A stretch of 64,000 bases of DNA, taken from NCBI GenBank assembly GCA_016209525.1, contig JACQWK010000590.1, positions 1 to 64,000 of the forward strand, given 5' to 3'. The position numbers were made by a program, and so were the translations under genes. The notes under the pieces were generated by a model, which was not told the origin of the DNA, ran no database searches, and saw nothing but the letters and a program-made list of their open reading frames with translations. Origin of the DNA: Verrucomicrobiota bacterium. Its GTDB lineage: Bacteria; Verrucomicrobiota; Verrucomicrobiia; Limisphaerales; SIBE01. Numbering within the stretch: position 1 is the stretch's first letter; every line of letters begins with the position of its first letter. Positions 9,790-19,327 of the stretch are shown here, in pieces.

Positions 9790-10811
9790 GCGCCGCCCTC
9801 CTTCTTCAAGCTTTTGAGGAAGCCTTCAAACAAGGTGCGATGCTCCTCCTCCTTGGCCAGGATGCCGATGGCAAGGTCCTGCGTCACGTGATCCTTCCCA
9901 TCGCAGGCGCTGATGAGCCGTTGGTAATGCGCAATGGCTTCGTTCTCGGCCTCGAGCACGCCTTCAACCACACTCCTCACGTCCGTCGAATCCTTCGGCG
10001 GCTGAAGCGCCTTCTGGTTGCGCGCAAGCTGGAGCGAACCCGGCGGGCACCCGCCCAGTTGTTTGAGCCGGCGGGCGAGCTTCGTCGCGTGGCCGAGTTC
10101 TTCCGTCATGTCTTCCGCGAGCGATTCGGCAACTTCCTGCGCGCCCAGCCCGTCCAGCCAGACGGAATTGGCGAGGTAGTTTTCGACTGTTTCGAGCTCG
10201 GCGGCGTAGGCTTCCTTCAACCAGTCGGTTATCGTGGTGTTCGTTTTGTTTTTCATATCAGTCAGATTCAATTCATTCTTCCTCCACTGAGCCGCGAGCG
10301 GGGGGAAGGTTACAACCGTACGCTCAGGTTCGCAGAAAGCGACGAACTCCCGCTGTTCACGCGCGACGGGGCCGGCCATGACTTCCGCCACCACGCCGCC
10401 GAACATTCGCCCCAGCAGGCCGGCGTTCATCGTGCCGACATACACCTTGCCGTTCGACTTCTCATACACCGCAATCGTGCAAGGCATCATCACGGACACG
10501 ACGCGCGCCTTGTCGGTGTTGAGGATTCTGGCGGCGTGCTGCGCCTGACAGAGATTCACCAGCCGCACCGGCCGCACCTCACCGCCGCCATGCTTTCTCA
10601 CCGAGTCGTCCAAGGCCGCAACGCTGGAGACGACCCAGCCTGCGCTCACCGCGTTGGTGGTGATGTGCTGCACCGTCTCCTGCAGACCATAGGGACTGAC
10701 CCGCTCGCGCAGCATCAACCGTGGCATCAAAAGCGTCCCCAGGATTGCTGCCAGAACGAGTCCGGCCAGCGTGCCACCCAGGAACATCAAGAGCGAAGCT
10801 TTAAGTTTCAT
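9786..10811 (-). CDS. Composite ORF: DUF302-like domain followed by a ferritin-like/rubrerythrin-type domain
   Basis: 341 aa; DUF302-type N-terminal part, then MKNKTNTTITDWLKEAYAAELETVENYL...EELGHATKLARRLKQLGG ferritin-like part with its own ATG and upstream promoter motif. Confidence 0.65.
   Translation of the reverse strand: MKLKASLLMFLGGTLAGLVLAAILGTLLMPRLMLRERVSPYGLQETVQHITTNAVSAGWVVSSVAALDDSVRKHGGGEVRPVRLVNLCQAQHAARILNTDKARVVSVMMPCTIAVYEKSNGKVYVGTMNAGLLGRMFGGVVAEVMAGPVAREQREFVAFCEPERTVVTFPPLAAQWRKNELNLTDMKNKTNTTITDWLKEAYAAELETVENYLANSVWLDGLGAQEVAESLAEDMTEELGHATKLARRLKQLGGCPPGSLQLARNQKALQPPKDSTDVRSVVEGVLEAENEAIAHYQRLISACDGKDHVTQDLAIGILAKEEEHRTLFEGFLKSLKKEGGA
10285..10315 (-). promoter_or_regulatory. 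ECF-like promoter motif copy 2
   Basis: Minus strand TTGTAACCTTCCCCCCGCTCGCGGCTCAGTG, just upstream of ATGAAAAACAAAACG of the ferritin-like part. Confidence 0.6.
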
Positions 10812-11107
10812 GGTTTATCGTGTTCGTTTTGCGGTGTGAATGTGTCCTGCAACGCTCCCTCATAGAAAATTCCTAGTGTCGGCAGCTTGACAATGCCGTA
10901 ACGCTGCGCCAGGCCGGGACACTCAGCCACGGTGACAGTCGCGAACTCGACCTCGCTACGAAAGCGGCGGCGCACGTTCTGAATCATCGGCTTGAGAGCT
11001 TCACACGGCACACATTCCGGGGAGTCAAACAGGACGACGACAGGCGTGGGGGCATTGAGCACCTCCGCCATGAAGTCGCCGGACCAAATTTCTTTGAAGC
11101 TGTTCAT
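10808..11107 (-). CDS. Thioredoxin family protein
   Basis: VVVLFDSPECVPCEALKPMI (CVPC) and KLPTLGIFYEG; start taken at MNSFKEIW. Confidence 0.8.
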   Translation of the reverse strand: MNSFKEIWSGDFMAEVLNAPTPVVVLFDSPECVPCEALKPMIQNVRRRFRSEVEFATVTVAECPGLAQRYGIVKLPTLGIFYEGALQDTFTPQNEHDKP

Positions 11108-11133
11108 ACGCAATCGTTCTTGTCTCTCCATCA

Positions 11134-11164
11134 CACTGAGCCGCGGGCAGGCGAAAGGTTACAA
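11134..11164 (-). promoter_or_regulatory. ECF-like promoter motif copy 3
   Basis: Minus strand TTGTAACCTTTCGCCTGCCCGCGGCTCAGTG upstream of thioredoxin. Confidence 0.6.
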
Positions 11165-11609
11165 ACCAGGTTTCAGCAAGTCCACGGTTGTGCCGCTCGG
11201 ATTCGGGGAGCGTTGTGCGCCCCCTGAATCACGAAGTCTTTTCCTGGTCCGGCGCGACCTGTTGCGCCACTCCACTAACAACAGACCCGCCAACCATGAA
11301 CGCGAGTCCCCTCGCCGGATTACAGTTTGTTTACCTTCGGTTGACGCGACCTTCCGCGATGACAGCGGCGAAATGAGGACGGCCCACGGCGGTCGCAGTT
11401 CGACTGCGGGGGGTGGTTTCGTTTGGAGGGAACACGGCGCGGGCAACTTCACCGAAGCTTAGCGCCATGAGGATGCGCAGCCGTTTGTCGCAGGCGAGGG
11501 CTTTAACGATGTACAGATAGTGGCGCCTGGGTTGCCGCTTGAGTGTGTCAATTGGTTTCGTCCGAATTTCATTTCGCCTCTGGTCGCCAGTGGCGAATGC
11601 GAAGGTCGA

Positions 11610-12287
11610 TCAACTCACAGCAAGGAGAGAGGCGGCTTCATACCGATCGTTCGGCGTGCGCACAATTCCCAGGGCGCGTGAGTCCAGCACGGGCTGGCCG
11701 TCCACGAGGAACAAATAACGATAGCTCCCGTGGCGAAGTTCCAGGCGCGTCGTCCAGCACCCGTCGGGCGTCCGTTGCATGGGATGTGCCCCGGGTTGCC
11801 AGTCGTTGAAGCGCACCTGCCAGCGCGTGCCTTCGAGCAAATCAGCCGACTTGCGGGCTTCGAGCCGGACGATTTGAATCTGGTTGTTCAGCCGGCCACC
11901 GAGATAAAGCGGCAGGTCGTAGCTCACGCCGTAATGCGCCTGGCTGCGATCCCATGGCACGCCGGCAAGGCCGTTGGCCACCAACTCGCTCGACATCGGC
12001 CGGATGATCTGGTCGTCGTTCAGGTAGGAGTAGGAACCAACAGCGTTCAACCCTCCCCAACGACCGCGCGCGGTGGCGCTGGCGTCGCCTTCGGCGGCCC
12101 GGTTCTGGTGGCCCGCCGACTTCAGACCGGGATTCGACTTGAGCGCCTCGTCAATGGCTTGCTTCAGTGACAGGGGAGGATCCGTCGCGGCAGGGGCGTC
12201 GGCCGCCAAGGCGCTGCCAGCCAGTAGCGGGAGCTGCACGGTGGCCACGGTGGCTGCCAGCCTCATCAGACATTTCGCAATTCTCAT
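11610..12287 (-). CDS. Chimeric ORF: TolC N-terminal fragment joined to a CBM48/AMPK-type glycogen-binding domain
   Basis: N-part MRIAKCLMRL...YDLPLYLGGRLNNQIQIVRLEARKSADLLEGTRWQVRFN; C-part DWQPGAHPMQRTPDGCWTTRLELRHGSYRYLFLVDGQPVLD. Confidence 0.7.
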   Translation of the reverse strand: MRIAKCLMRLAATVATVQLPLLAGSALAADAPAATDPPLSLKQAIDEALKSNPGLKSAGHQNRAAEGDASATARGRWGGLNAVGSYSYLNDDQIIRPMSSELVANGLAGVPWDRSQAHYGVSYDLPLYLGGRLNNQIQIVRLEARKSADLLEGTRWQVRFNDWQPGAHPMQRTPDGCWTTRLELRHGSYRYLFLVDGQPVLDSRALGIVRTPNDRYEAASLLAVS

Positions 12288-12419
12288 AAAACGTTTCGTA
12301 ACTTTTTCCAGGCCCAGGTCGAAATGCTCCGGAACGAGGTCCTTCGGCCAATGGGGTGAGGTATAAACCGTAGGGCCGCCGGCCTCTTTGAGCAGGAGAA
12401 TGATGCGGTTGGTGAAGGC

Positions 12420-12750
12420 ACGCGATCAATTCCTCGATGTGGAACGGTTTGGCCAGATAGCCGTCCGCGCCCAGGTTCAAGCCTTCCAGCCGCTCATTGA
12501 GTTCGTTCCTGGCCGTTAGCAGGATGACCGGCAACGCCATTTTCCGTTCGCGCAGATTCCGCAGAATGCTCAACCCATCCCGCCCCGGCCGCATGATGTC
12601 GAGGATGGCCGCGTCATAAGGGCGCGGGGTGGCCAGCGTGAAGCCCTCGTCACCGTGATGGGTCACGTCCACGATGAATCCCTGCGCCTCCAGTCCCTTG
12701 CGAACAAAGGCGGCGATCTTTTTTTCGTCTTCGACGATCAGTACTTTCAC
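12420..12750 (-). pseudogene. Response regulator receiver domain lacking its DNA-binding domain
   Basis: VKVLIVEDEKKIAAFVRKGLEAQGFIVDV...LPVILLTARNELNERLEGLNLGADGYLAKPFHIEELIA then unrelated sequence; GTG start at 12750. Confidence 0.7.
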
Positions 12751-13070
12751 GGGGACCTTATGGGCTAGTCTGAGCCGAGCGCGCACTACCCATTCGAAAT
12801 TCGGTACGCTGATTCTATAAGAAAGTCCCCGGACGAGGGTCTGGAATTCGACCTGGAGCGATCGCAGTGCCGTTCCAGGATTACCCGCACCCCACCCTCC
12901 CACCGGCCAGCCGGGAGCGTGTTTCTCCTCAGGCTTTTGCCGGCGTGGAAGCCACTCGGCCATCGCTTGCCGTTCATGGGCCTGGACTCATGTTTGTCGA
13001 TCTATTCGTTGAGTTCATATGTCAGTAAGCTGAGCTTGATCTTTCATAATCATTTGCCCTTTCTGCTCAG

Positions 13071-13100
13071 CACTGAGCCGTGGCAAGAGAAAAAGTTACA
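13071..13100 (-). promoter_or_regulatory. ECF-like promoter motif copy 4
   Basis: Minus strand ATGTAACTTTTTCTCTTGCCACGGCTCAGTG. Confidence 0.5.
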
Positions 13101-13189
13101 TTTCTGGTTCAGCCGCTCAACCAGAGCCCCTGTATCGCGGGATACTCGCAGGTGAGTGCTGTCGTTCGAAGAGTGGCACCAGTTCGAAC

Positions 13190-13222
13190 TTGTAACTTTT
13201 GGCCGTTTCGTGGCTCTAACAG
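13190..13222 (+). promoter_or_regulatory. ECF-like promoter motif copy 5
   Basis: TTGTAACTTTTGGCCGTTTCGTGGCTCTAACAG upstream of ATG 13240 (LpxR-like). Confidence 0.5.
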
Positions 13223-13239
13223 TGGGAGAAGCCCAGAGT

Positions 13240-14165
13240 ATGAAGATAACTTCACACCGCACCGGCAGATGGACTCGCAAAGGATCCCGATGGGCCGAAG
13301 CAAAACGGGTTATCGTGAGTCTGCTGGGAACGCTGGTGCTTACGCAGGGGACCTTTGGCGCTGGCGGCTCCGGAGACCAACCTACGGCGGTGGCAATCTC
13401 ACCAGGCGGACTGGCGCCTCCCGCATGGAAAAACGCGCTCTCACTCCGATGGGAAAACGATACGTTGGCCGGGCGTGACGAGAATTACTCCAACGGGATT
13501 TCGCTCGCTTACGGACGGGAAGGCCAAGGCTGGATGGGCGGCCTTTGGAATTGGTTCGGCGCGGAAGCCGACCACTATTTTCACAGTTACGAAGTTGGCC
13601 AGCTTATGGTGACGCCTTCGGACACGAACCGACCCATTCCTGATCCCAGCGACCGGCCCTACGCTGGCCTCCTTTACGTTTCGGCGTCCACTCACATGGT
13701 TCGCGAAAACGAATTCCATGGCTTCAAATTCATCACCGGTATCGTTGGTCCCTACTCGTTCGCGGAGGAAACGCAGCGGGAAGTGCATCGGCTCATCGGC
13801 AGCGATCTTCCCCAAGGCTGGGATTACCAACTGGAGACCGAACCCATCTTCAATATCGTTTACGAACACCGTCGGAAATTCAGCCTCTTCGATTCCGAAT
13901 CCGGCTTCGCTTCCGAAATCATTCCGATGGCGGGCGGCATGTTGGGCAATGTGCTTGTCCAGGCGCAGGCGGGCTTGCAATGGCGGCTCGGCTACAACCT
14001 TCCCGACGACTTCGGCACGACGCTCATGCGCGGACTGGGCAACCTGCCTTTTCCCCGGGCGAGCAATGATTCACCGAACGCCGGGAAGTTTGGCGCCTAT
14101 CTGTTCGCGGGCGGCGGCGCCAACCTGGTCGCACGGAATCTTTCGCTGGATGGAAACACCTTCCG
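13240..14165 (+). pseudogene. Lipid A deacylase LpxR-like (DUF2219) gene, 3' truncated
   Basis: LSLRWENDTLAGRDENYSNGISLAYGR...FAGGGANLVARNLSLDGNTFR then sequence antisense to the MacB-like gene. Confidence 0.7.
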
Positions 14166-15291
14166 TGAGACCCAGCGCGAAGGGCTCCCAAGAGAGCGCC
14201 ACCGCCATCGGTGTGAAGGCGGCCAGGGTTGCCGCGATTCCCCAGCCCAGCCCACTGCCCAAGAGCATGCCCAGCAGCGTCACCGACAGCGCTTCGGCCA
14301 GGAATTGGTGGAAAATGTCTCGCTGCGTGGCGCCGACGGCCCGGCGCAAGCCGATTTCCTTGGTGCGCTCACTCACGGAGATGAGCTGGATGTTCATCAA
14401 GACGATCCCGCCCACCAGAAGGCTCAGGCCGGCCAACACCGTGAGCAACGTGGAGAGCGTGCCCGAAATGCCCCGCACAACTTTGGCCACGTCAGCCGCG
14501 GTGCGCACTTGGAAGTCGTCCTCTTCCGGCGGCGTGATGCGATGCCGCTCGCGCAGGATGGCGCGGATTCTCTCCCCGGCCTCTTCCAGTTGGCTATCGT
14601 CTTTGAGTTTGAGGCGGATTTGGCTCAGGTGTTCCTGGTTGAGCAGCCGTCGCATCCCGGTGGTCAGTGGAATCAGCGCGCGGTTGTCCATATCGCTCCC
14701 CATGGGACTCGTGCCCTTGGGCTCGAGCACCCCTTTAACCTGGAAACGGACGTTATTGACCTGAACGAACTGTCCGACGGGATCGGCATCGCCGAAGAGC
14801 GCCTGGCGGAGCGATTGACCTAGCACGCAGACCCGAGCCAGCGACGCCACGTCTTCGCCATTGATCGGATCGCCGCGCTGCACGTCCCATTCCCAGGCGA
14901 CATGCCAATCCGGCTCGACGCCGAAGACCGGGGCCTGGCTCTGGGCCGCGCCGGCTTTGAACGTCGCGCCGCGCGCCTGAACGGCAGGTGCCATCGCCTC
15001 AATCCCGGCCACTTGGCTGCGGATGACATCCACGTCCTCGAGCCGCAGTGTGACCACGCTGTCGGCGCCGGACGGCGGAAAGGTTTTGCCCCCGCCGGCC
15101 ATCACCATGATGGCGCGGAAGCCGAAGACACTGACGCGTTTCATCACGGCGCGCTCGGTGCCGGCGCCCATGGCCATGATCACGGTCAGCGCGGCAATGC
15201 CGATGAGCGTGCCGACCATCATGAAGAACGTGCGCAACTTATGGCTGCCCAGGGCCTGGATGCCTGCTTTGACGAGGCGAATGAGTTTCAT
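14071..15291 (-). CDS. MacB-type ABC permease, apparently 3' truncated
   Basis: KLRTFFMMVGTLIGIAALTVIMAMGAG...MNIQLISVSERTKEIGLRRAVGAT; expected final TM/C-terminus replaced at about codon for ALSWEPFALGL. Confidence 0.75.
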   Translation of the reverse strand: MKLIRLVKAGIQALGSHKLRTFFMMVGTLIGIAALTVIMAMGAGTERAVMKRVSVFGFRAIMVMAGGGKTFPPSGADSVVTLRLEDVDVIRSQVAGIEAMAPAVQARGATFKAGAAQSQAPVFGVEPDWHVAWEWDVQRGDPINGEDVASLARVCVLGQSLRQALFGDADPVGQFVQVNNVRFQVKGVLEPKGTSPMGSDMDNRALIPLTTGMRRLLNQEHLSQIRLKLKDDSQLEEAGERIRAILRERHRITPPEEDDFQVRTAADVAKVVRGISGTLSTLLTVLAGLSLLVGGIVLMNIQLISVSERTKEIGLRRAVGATQRDIFHQFLAEALSVTLLGMLLGSGLGWGIAATLAAFTPMAVALSWEPFALGLTEGVSIQRKIPCDQVGAAAREQIGAKLPGVR

Positions 15292-16928
15292 CGTCCCTCC
15301 TGTTGGGTTGAGGCGGCCGCCGCAGATTCCGGTGGCAACAGTTCCAGTTCCTGCGCGGCATCGCGTGGTCTGGGCACGGGACGATCTTCGGCAATCTGAC
15401 CGTCGCGCATCAGCAGGACGCGATCCGCGTGCTCGGCGATGTCCTGGTCGTGCGTGACCACGATAATCGTGCGGCCTTCGCGATGAAGCCGCTGAAAGAT
15501 GGCGAGGATTTCCAGCCCGCTGCGGCGATCCAGATTGCCGGTCGGTTCGTCCGCCAGAATGATGGCCGGATTGGTCATCAAGGCGCGGGCGATGGCCACA
15601 CGCTGCTGTTGGCCGCCGGACAGTTCGCTGGGCCGATAATGAATGCGGTCTGCCAGCCCCACTGACCCCAGCGCTGCTTTGCCCAGATGCTCGGCGTCTT
15701 TGGGATAAACGTCCGCATAAATGAGCGGCAGCAGCACGTTCTTCAACGCGTTCGCGCGGGCCAGCAGATGGAACTGCTGGAACACGAAACCGATCTTGCG
15801 GCTGCGCAGGTGCGACAAGGCGGCATCGTCGAGGTTCATCACCTCCGTGCCGTCCAGTCGGTAGCGTCCACTCGTCGGTTTGTCCAGGCAGCCTAGCAGG
15901 TTCAACAAGGTGGACTTGCCCGTGCCGGACGCACCCATGATGGCGGCGAACTCGCCGGCCTGGACGCGGAAGTTCACCCCTTTGAGCACCGGGGTCGTCA
16001 TCGTTCCGGTGGCATACGTTTTCTCCAGGTTTTCTTGAATGACGGCCTTCGGGTAGATCGCCGCAACCTTGCCCTCGAATTCCTTGCCGGGAAAGGCATC
16101 CATCGTAAACAGGGCATGTTGGCCCAAGCCCACCTTGCCGATGTCCACCTCGTCCACGAACGCATCCACCAGCAACCGGTTGAGATCAATGAGCGTGACA
16201 AACGTGGGCGCGCTCAAACCGGCGGAAACGGTTTCACCCTCCTGAGTGGACACCGAGTCGATCACACCGGAGATGGGCGCGGTGATGGTGGCGTAAGACA
16301 GCCGCGCCTCGGATTCCTGGAGGGCCGCTTGGGCGGCCTCGACCTGTCGTTTTGCCAATCGTAACGCCGCCTCGGCGACCGCGAACGTCATGCCGGCGCT
16401 GTCCAGTTCCTGCTGGCTGGCGATCTGGTTGGTCCGCAAAGACTGCGCGCGGTCCAGTTCCAATGCGGCAAGTTTCAGTCGCGCATCGGCGTCGGTCACG
16501 CGCGCTTCGCCCACCGCCACGTCCGCCCGGCGCTGGGCCACGACGGCCTCCAAATCCGCTTTTTTGTCCAGTTCGGCGATCACTTGGCCTTGCGTGACGC
16601 GGTCACCAATGTTGGCGGGCAACCGCTGCAATTTCCCTGAAATGCGCGACCCGACTCTGACCTCCGCGCCCACTTGTGGTTTGACCGCGCCCGTGGCCTG
16701 GACAGCGGAGGCGAAGTCCCGCTGCGCGACCCGGGCTGTTGCCGGTCCGGCAGCCGGCTGGTGTTGCCTGGTTTTCCACCACCAAGCCACGGTAACGGCG
16801 ACACCCGCCAATACGATGACGAGGCCGACGGCAATTTTGGTTCTGCGCTTCACAGCATGGCCCGCGAACTGTCCTGGCCGCGTTTCATTTGTTGAGCCGT
16901 CGTCAAACGGCGGCGCAACGCGCGCCAA
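15288..16928 (-). CDS. MFP (MacA-like) fused in frame to MacB-type ABC ATPase
   Basis: MFP to [12 protein letters not shown], then [61 protein letters not shown]. Confidence 0.8.
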   Translation of the reverse strand: MARVAPPFDDGSTNETRPGQFAGHAVKRRTKIAVGLVIVLAGVAVTVAWWWKTRQHQPAAGPATARVAQRDFASAVQATGAVKPQVGAEVRVGSRISGKLQRLPANIGDRVTQGQVIAELDKKADLEAVVAQRRADVAVGEARVTDADARLKLAALELDRAQSLRTNQIASQQELDSAGMTFAVAEAALRLAKRQVEAAQAALQESEARLSYATITAPISGVIDSVSTQEGETVSAGLSAPTFVTLIDLNRLLVDAFVDEVDIGKVGLGQHALFTMDAFPGKEFEGKVAAIYPKAVIQENLEKTYATGTMTTPVLKGVNFRVQAGEFAAIMGASGTGKSTLLNLLGCLDKPTSGRYRLDGTEVMNLDDAALSHLRSRKIGFVFQQFHLLARANALKNVLLPLIYADVYPKDAEHLGKAALGSVGLADRIHYRPSELSGGQQQRVAIARALMTNPAIILADEPTGNLDRRSGLEILAIFQRLHREGRTIIVVTHDQDIAEHADRVLLMRDGQIAEDRPVPRPRDAAQELELLPPESAAAASTQQEGR

Positions 16929-16976
16929 CAGTCCGTTTCCGTTGATTAAACGGGCGAACCGCGAAAAACCCCCTTG
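16903..16976 (-). pseudogene. Remnant of an ECF sigma/anti-sigma gene junction
   Basis: Minus strand RKGVFRGSPV* then ARCAAV*, matching with identical spacing the intact sigma C-terminus REGVFRRSSV* and anti-sigma start MRCAAV at 23655-23730. Confidence 0.5.
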
Positions 16977-17277
16977 CGTGTGCCGATAATACTCTTACCG
17001 CGGAAAGAACAGCAAGGTGTGGGCGATTCGGCGCGGCGGCGGAGTGCGAGGGGTGGCTGACGCGGTAACGAATCCCGATGCACCGGGACTGCTGGGCGGG
17101 ATTCTGCCGTCGGATTATCTGGGGCAATCCCGACGAGTCGGGCCGGCGGGTGGAAGTGCTCCAACCTTCGCTGAAGCTACGGCTTGGCAGGCCGCGATGC
17201 CGGCCGTCAACTGCTTGTCCCGCCGTAGTCAGACGAAGGCGGACGCACGTTCCACCGCGCGTGACGCAGGACAAGTT

Positions 17278-17297
17278 TATGTTGCATATGCAACATA
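17278..17297. promoter_or_regulatory. Perfect 20-bp palindrome, operator-like
   Basis: TATGTTGCATATGCAACATA. Confidence 0.4.
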
Positions 17298-17338
17298 CAG
17301 TTGGTCGTGGCAATCGTGCTGCGGTTGACTGATTGGGA

Positions 17339-17456
17339 CGGGCTGAAAGCCCGAAAGAAAATAGCCCAGGGCAAAGCGAGTCTGCGAGCGACGCCCTGGG
17401 TCAACCGTCCACAAGATTTCCAAGCCCTGAAAGGGCGGCAGAAATCTCGCCAACGG
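17339..17456 (+). repeat. Left inverted repeat flanking DUF4209 gene
   Basis: GCTGAAAGCCCGAAAGAAAATAGCCCAGGGCAAAGCGAG...GCCCTGGGTCAACCG...CCAAGCCCTGAAAGGGCG. Confidence 0.8.
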
Positions 17457-17464
17457 CAGGGTCA

Positions 17465-19327
17465 ATGGGTAAACTCCGACTCATGCCGACCGTCGAAAAC
17501 ATGACCACCCCAGAAAACGTGTTCAAGGGAGACGCAACACAACTGGCAGGCATCGACATTGATTCACCGCCTTCAAAGGTGAAGACGCCGACGTGTGAAT
17601 ACTACCTTGAGGCTTACGGCCAAGTTGCGAAAGAGGCCGAAGAGAAGGGTGAAACCCAGAAGGCGGCGGTCTATCGCTTCTTGCAGGTCATCGTTGGATT
17701 TCATCCGAGTTTCGACACGCCCTCTCAACCGTTCGTCCCGATGTGGCAGATGGAAGGCAAGCGTTCGCTCATCCCATCAGACCTCACGGCTGCCGACATC
17801 GAAGTGGTTCGTGTTCTGGCACAACAAACGACAGACGCGGCGCTCCGCGCCCGCCTTCATGATGTGTTATGGGAACTGGCGAACGACCACGTTGCTGGCG
17901 CGGAGGCTGCCGGCTGTTATGCAGCCGCGGCGGAGAAGCTCGATGCCGCTGGTGACTGGACGTTCGCGGTGACGAGCTTCAAGCGCGCCCTTTATCTCGC
18001 CAGCAGATTCGGGCGCAACAAGCCCGTTTTCGAGGATACGGCGAAGACCGTTGTCGCGGCAGCGAAGCGTGCCGCGACCGGTGCCGACACTTTCCGCTGC
18101 TGCCAACTCATGCGCTTGATGCTCTCGGCAGGCGTCGGAGAACCGAACGAATTTGCGGCGATCGCGTCTGGAATGGCCGCTTCGGCAAAGGCAAGTGGCG
18201 ACACGTGCAAGGCCAAAGCCTATTGGGAGGTCGAAGCGGAATGGCAGAGACGCGCGAAAGATGCCATCGCTGAACAGAAGGCGTGGTTGGCTGCTGCGGA
18301 GGCTGGGGTCACGGAAGCCGAGAGCCGAGCGCAGGGTAAGGGAGCGAGCTTCATGGCAGCCGCTTCGCTACTGGCAAAAGCGATTGAGGAGTTGAGACAA
18401 GCAGGGGCAGCAAAGGAGAGGATTGCGGAACTGCGTCGCTGTTTGAATGAGTGGCAAGAGCGTTCGCTTGCGGAGTTCCAGTCGTTCTCCACCGGGATGG
18501 ACATTTCCAAACTGGTCCTCGGAGCGCGTGAGCATGTGAAGGGAGGCGATTTCCCCACAGCCGCTCTCAAGCTGGCGTTTGGCCAAGATTTGTCAGACCC
18601 GAAAGGAATCAAGGACGAGGTTGTCGAGAACGCAAAGCAAGCGCCACTGACGTATTTGATGGGTGCAGCCATCGTGGACGACCAAGGGCGAACTACTGCG
18701 CGAAAGGAGAGTCTGCTCCACATCAAGGGTGAAGCAGCAGAGCAGGCCCTTGAAGCAGAAGCATTCTCTCATGCCTCACACTTCCACTGGCCGTTGAGAG
18801 TTGATGGGTTTGTCGAGCCAGCGCGCGCACAGATTCTGAACGACCATAAACCGACGTTCCAAGACCTGCTGTTCATCGTCCGCAACAACCCGTTCATTCC
18901 GCCCGGTCACGAAGGCATCTTCCTTCGCGGGCTTCACGCCGGATTCCACGGCGACTTCGTCGTGGCGACGCATCTACTCACGCCACAGATTGAAAACTCA
19001 CTGCGCTACGTCCTCGAATCCCATGGCGTCGATGTCTCCAACCTGATGTCGGACGGCACGCAGCCGGTGAAGGTTCTCGGTGCAATCTTCGGCATGGCGG
19101 AAACGAAGCAGGTTTTCGGCGAGCCGTTGTGTTTCGAGCTTCGCGGCTGCCTCATTGAGAAAACTGGCTACGATTTCCGAAATCGCGTCGCACACGGGTT
19201 CGTCCACGAAGGCGAATGCTACTCACACGCTGGCGTGACGGTATGGTGGCTTGTCTGGCGCATTTGCTTGACGCCAATTTTCCGAACAATTGCCGAGCAG
19301 AAAGCCTCCGCCGGGCAGTCCGCGTGA
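17465..19327 (+). CDS. DUF4209-like protein with HEPN-like Rx4H motif
   Basis: C-terminal region ESLLHIKGEAAEQ...HEGIFLRGLHAGFHGDFVVATHLLTPQIENSLRYVL...YDFRNRVAHGFVHEGECYSHAGVTVWWLVWRI. Confidence 0.65.
   Translation: MGKLRLMPTVENMTTPENVFKGDATQLAGIDIDSPPSKVKTPTCEYYLEAYGQVAKEAEEKGETQKAAVYRFLQVIVGFHPSFDTPSQPFVPMWQMEGKRSLIPSDLTAADIEVVRVLAQQTTDAALRARLHDVLWELANDHVAGAEAAGCYAAAAEKLDAAGDWTFAVTSFKRALYLASRFGRNKPVFEDTAKTVVAAAKRAATGADTFRCCQLMRLMLSAGVGEPNEFAAIASGMAASAKASGDTCKAKAYWEVEAEWQRRAKDAIAEQKAWLAAAEAGVTEAESRAQGKGASFMAAASLLAKAIEELRQAGAAKERIAELRRCLNEWQERSLAEFQSFSTGMDISKLVLGAREHVKGGDFPTAALKLAFGQDLSDPKGIKDEVVENAKQAPLTYLMGAAIVDDQGRTTARKESLLHIKGEAAEQALEAEAFSHASHFHWPLRVDGFVEPARAQILNDHKPTFQDLLFIVRNNPFIPPGHEGIFLRGLHAGFHGDFVVATHLLTPQIENSLRYVLESHGVDVSNLMSDGTQPVKVLGAIFGMAETKQVFGEPLCFELRGCLIEKTGYDFRNRVAHGFVHEGECYSHAGVTVWWLVWRICLTPIFRTIAEQKASAGQSA

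Noticed and set aside
11159-11600. Small ORFs in the gap after the thioredoxin gene
   Set aside because: No motif, no ribosome-binding context; likely non-coding or decayed sequence.
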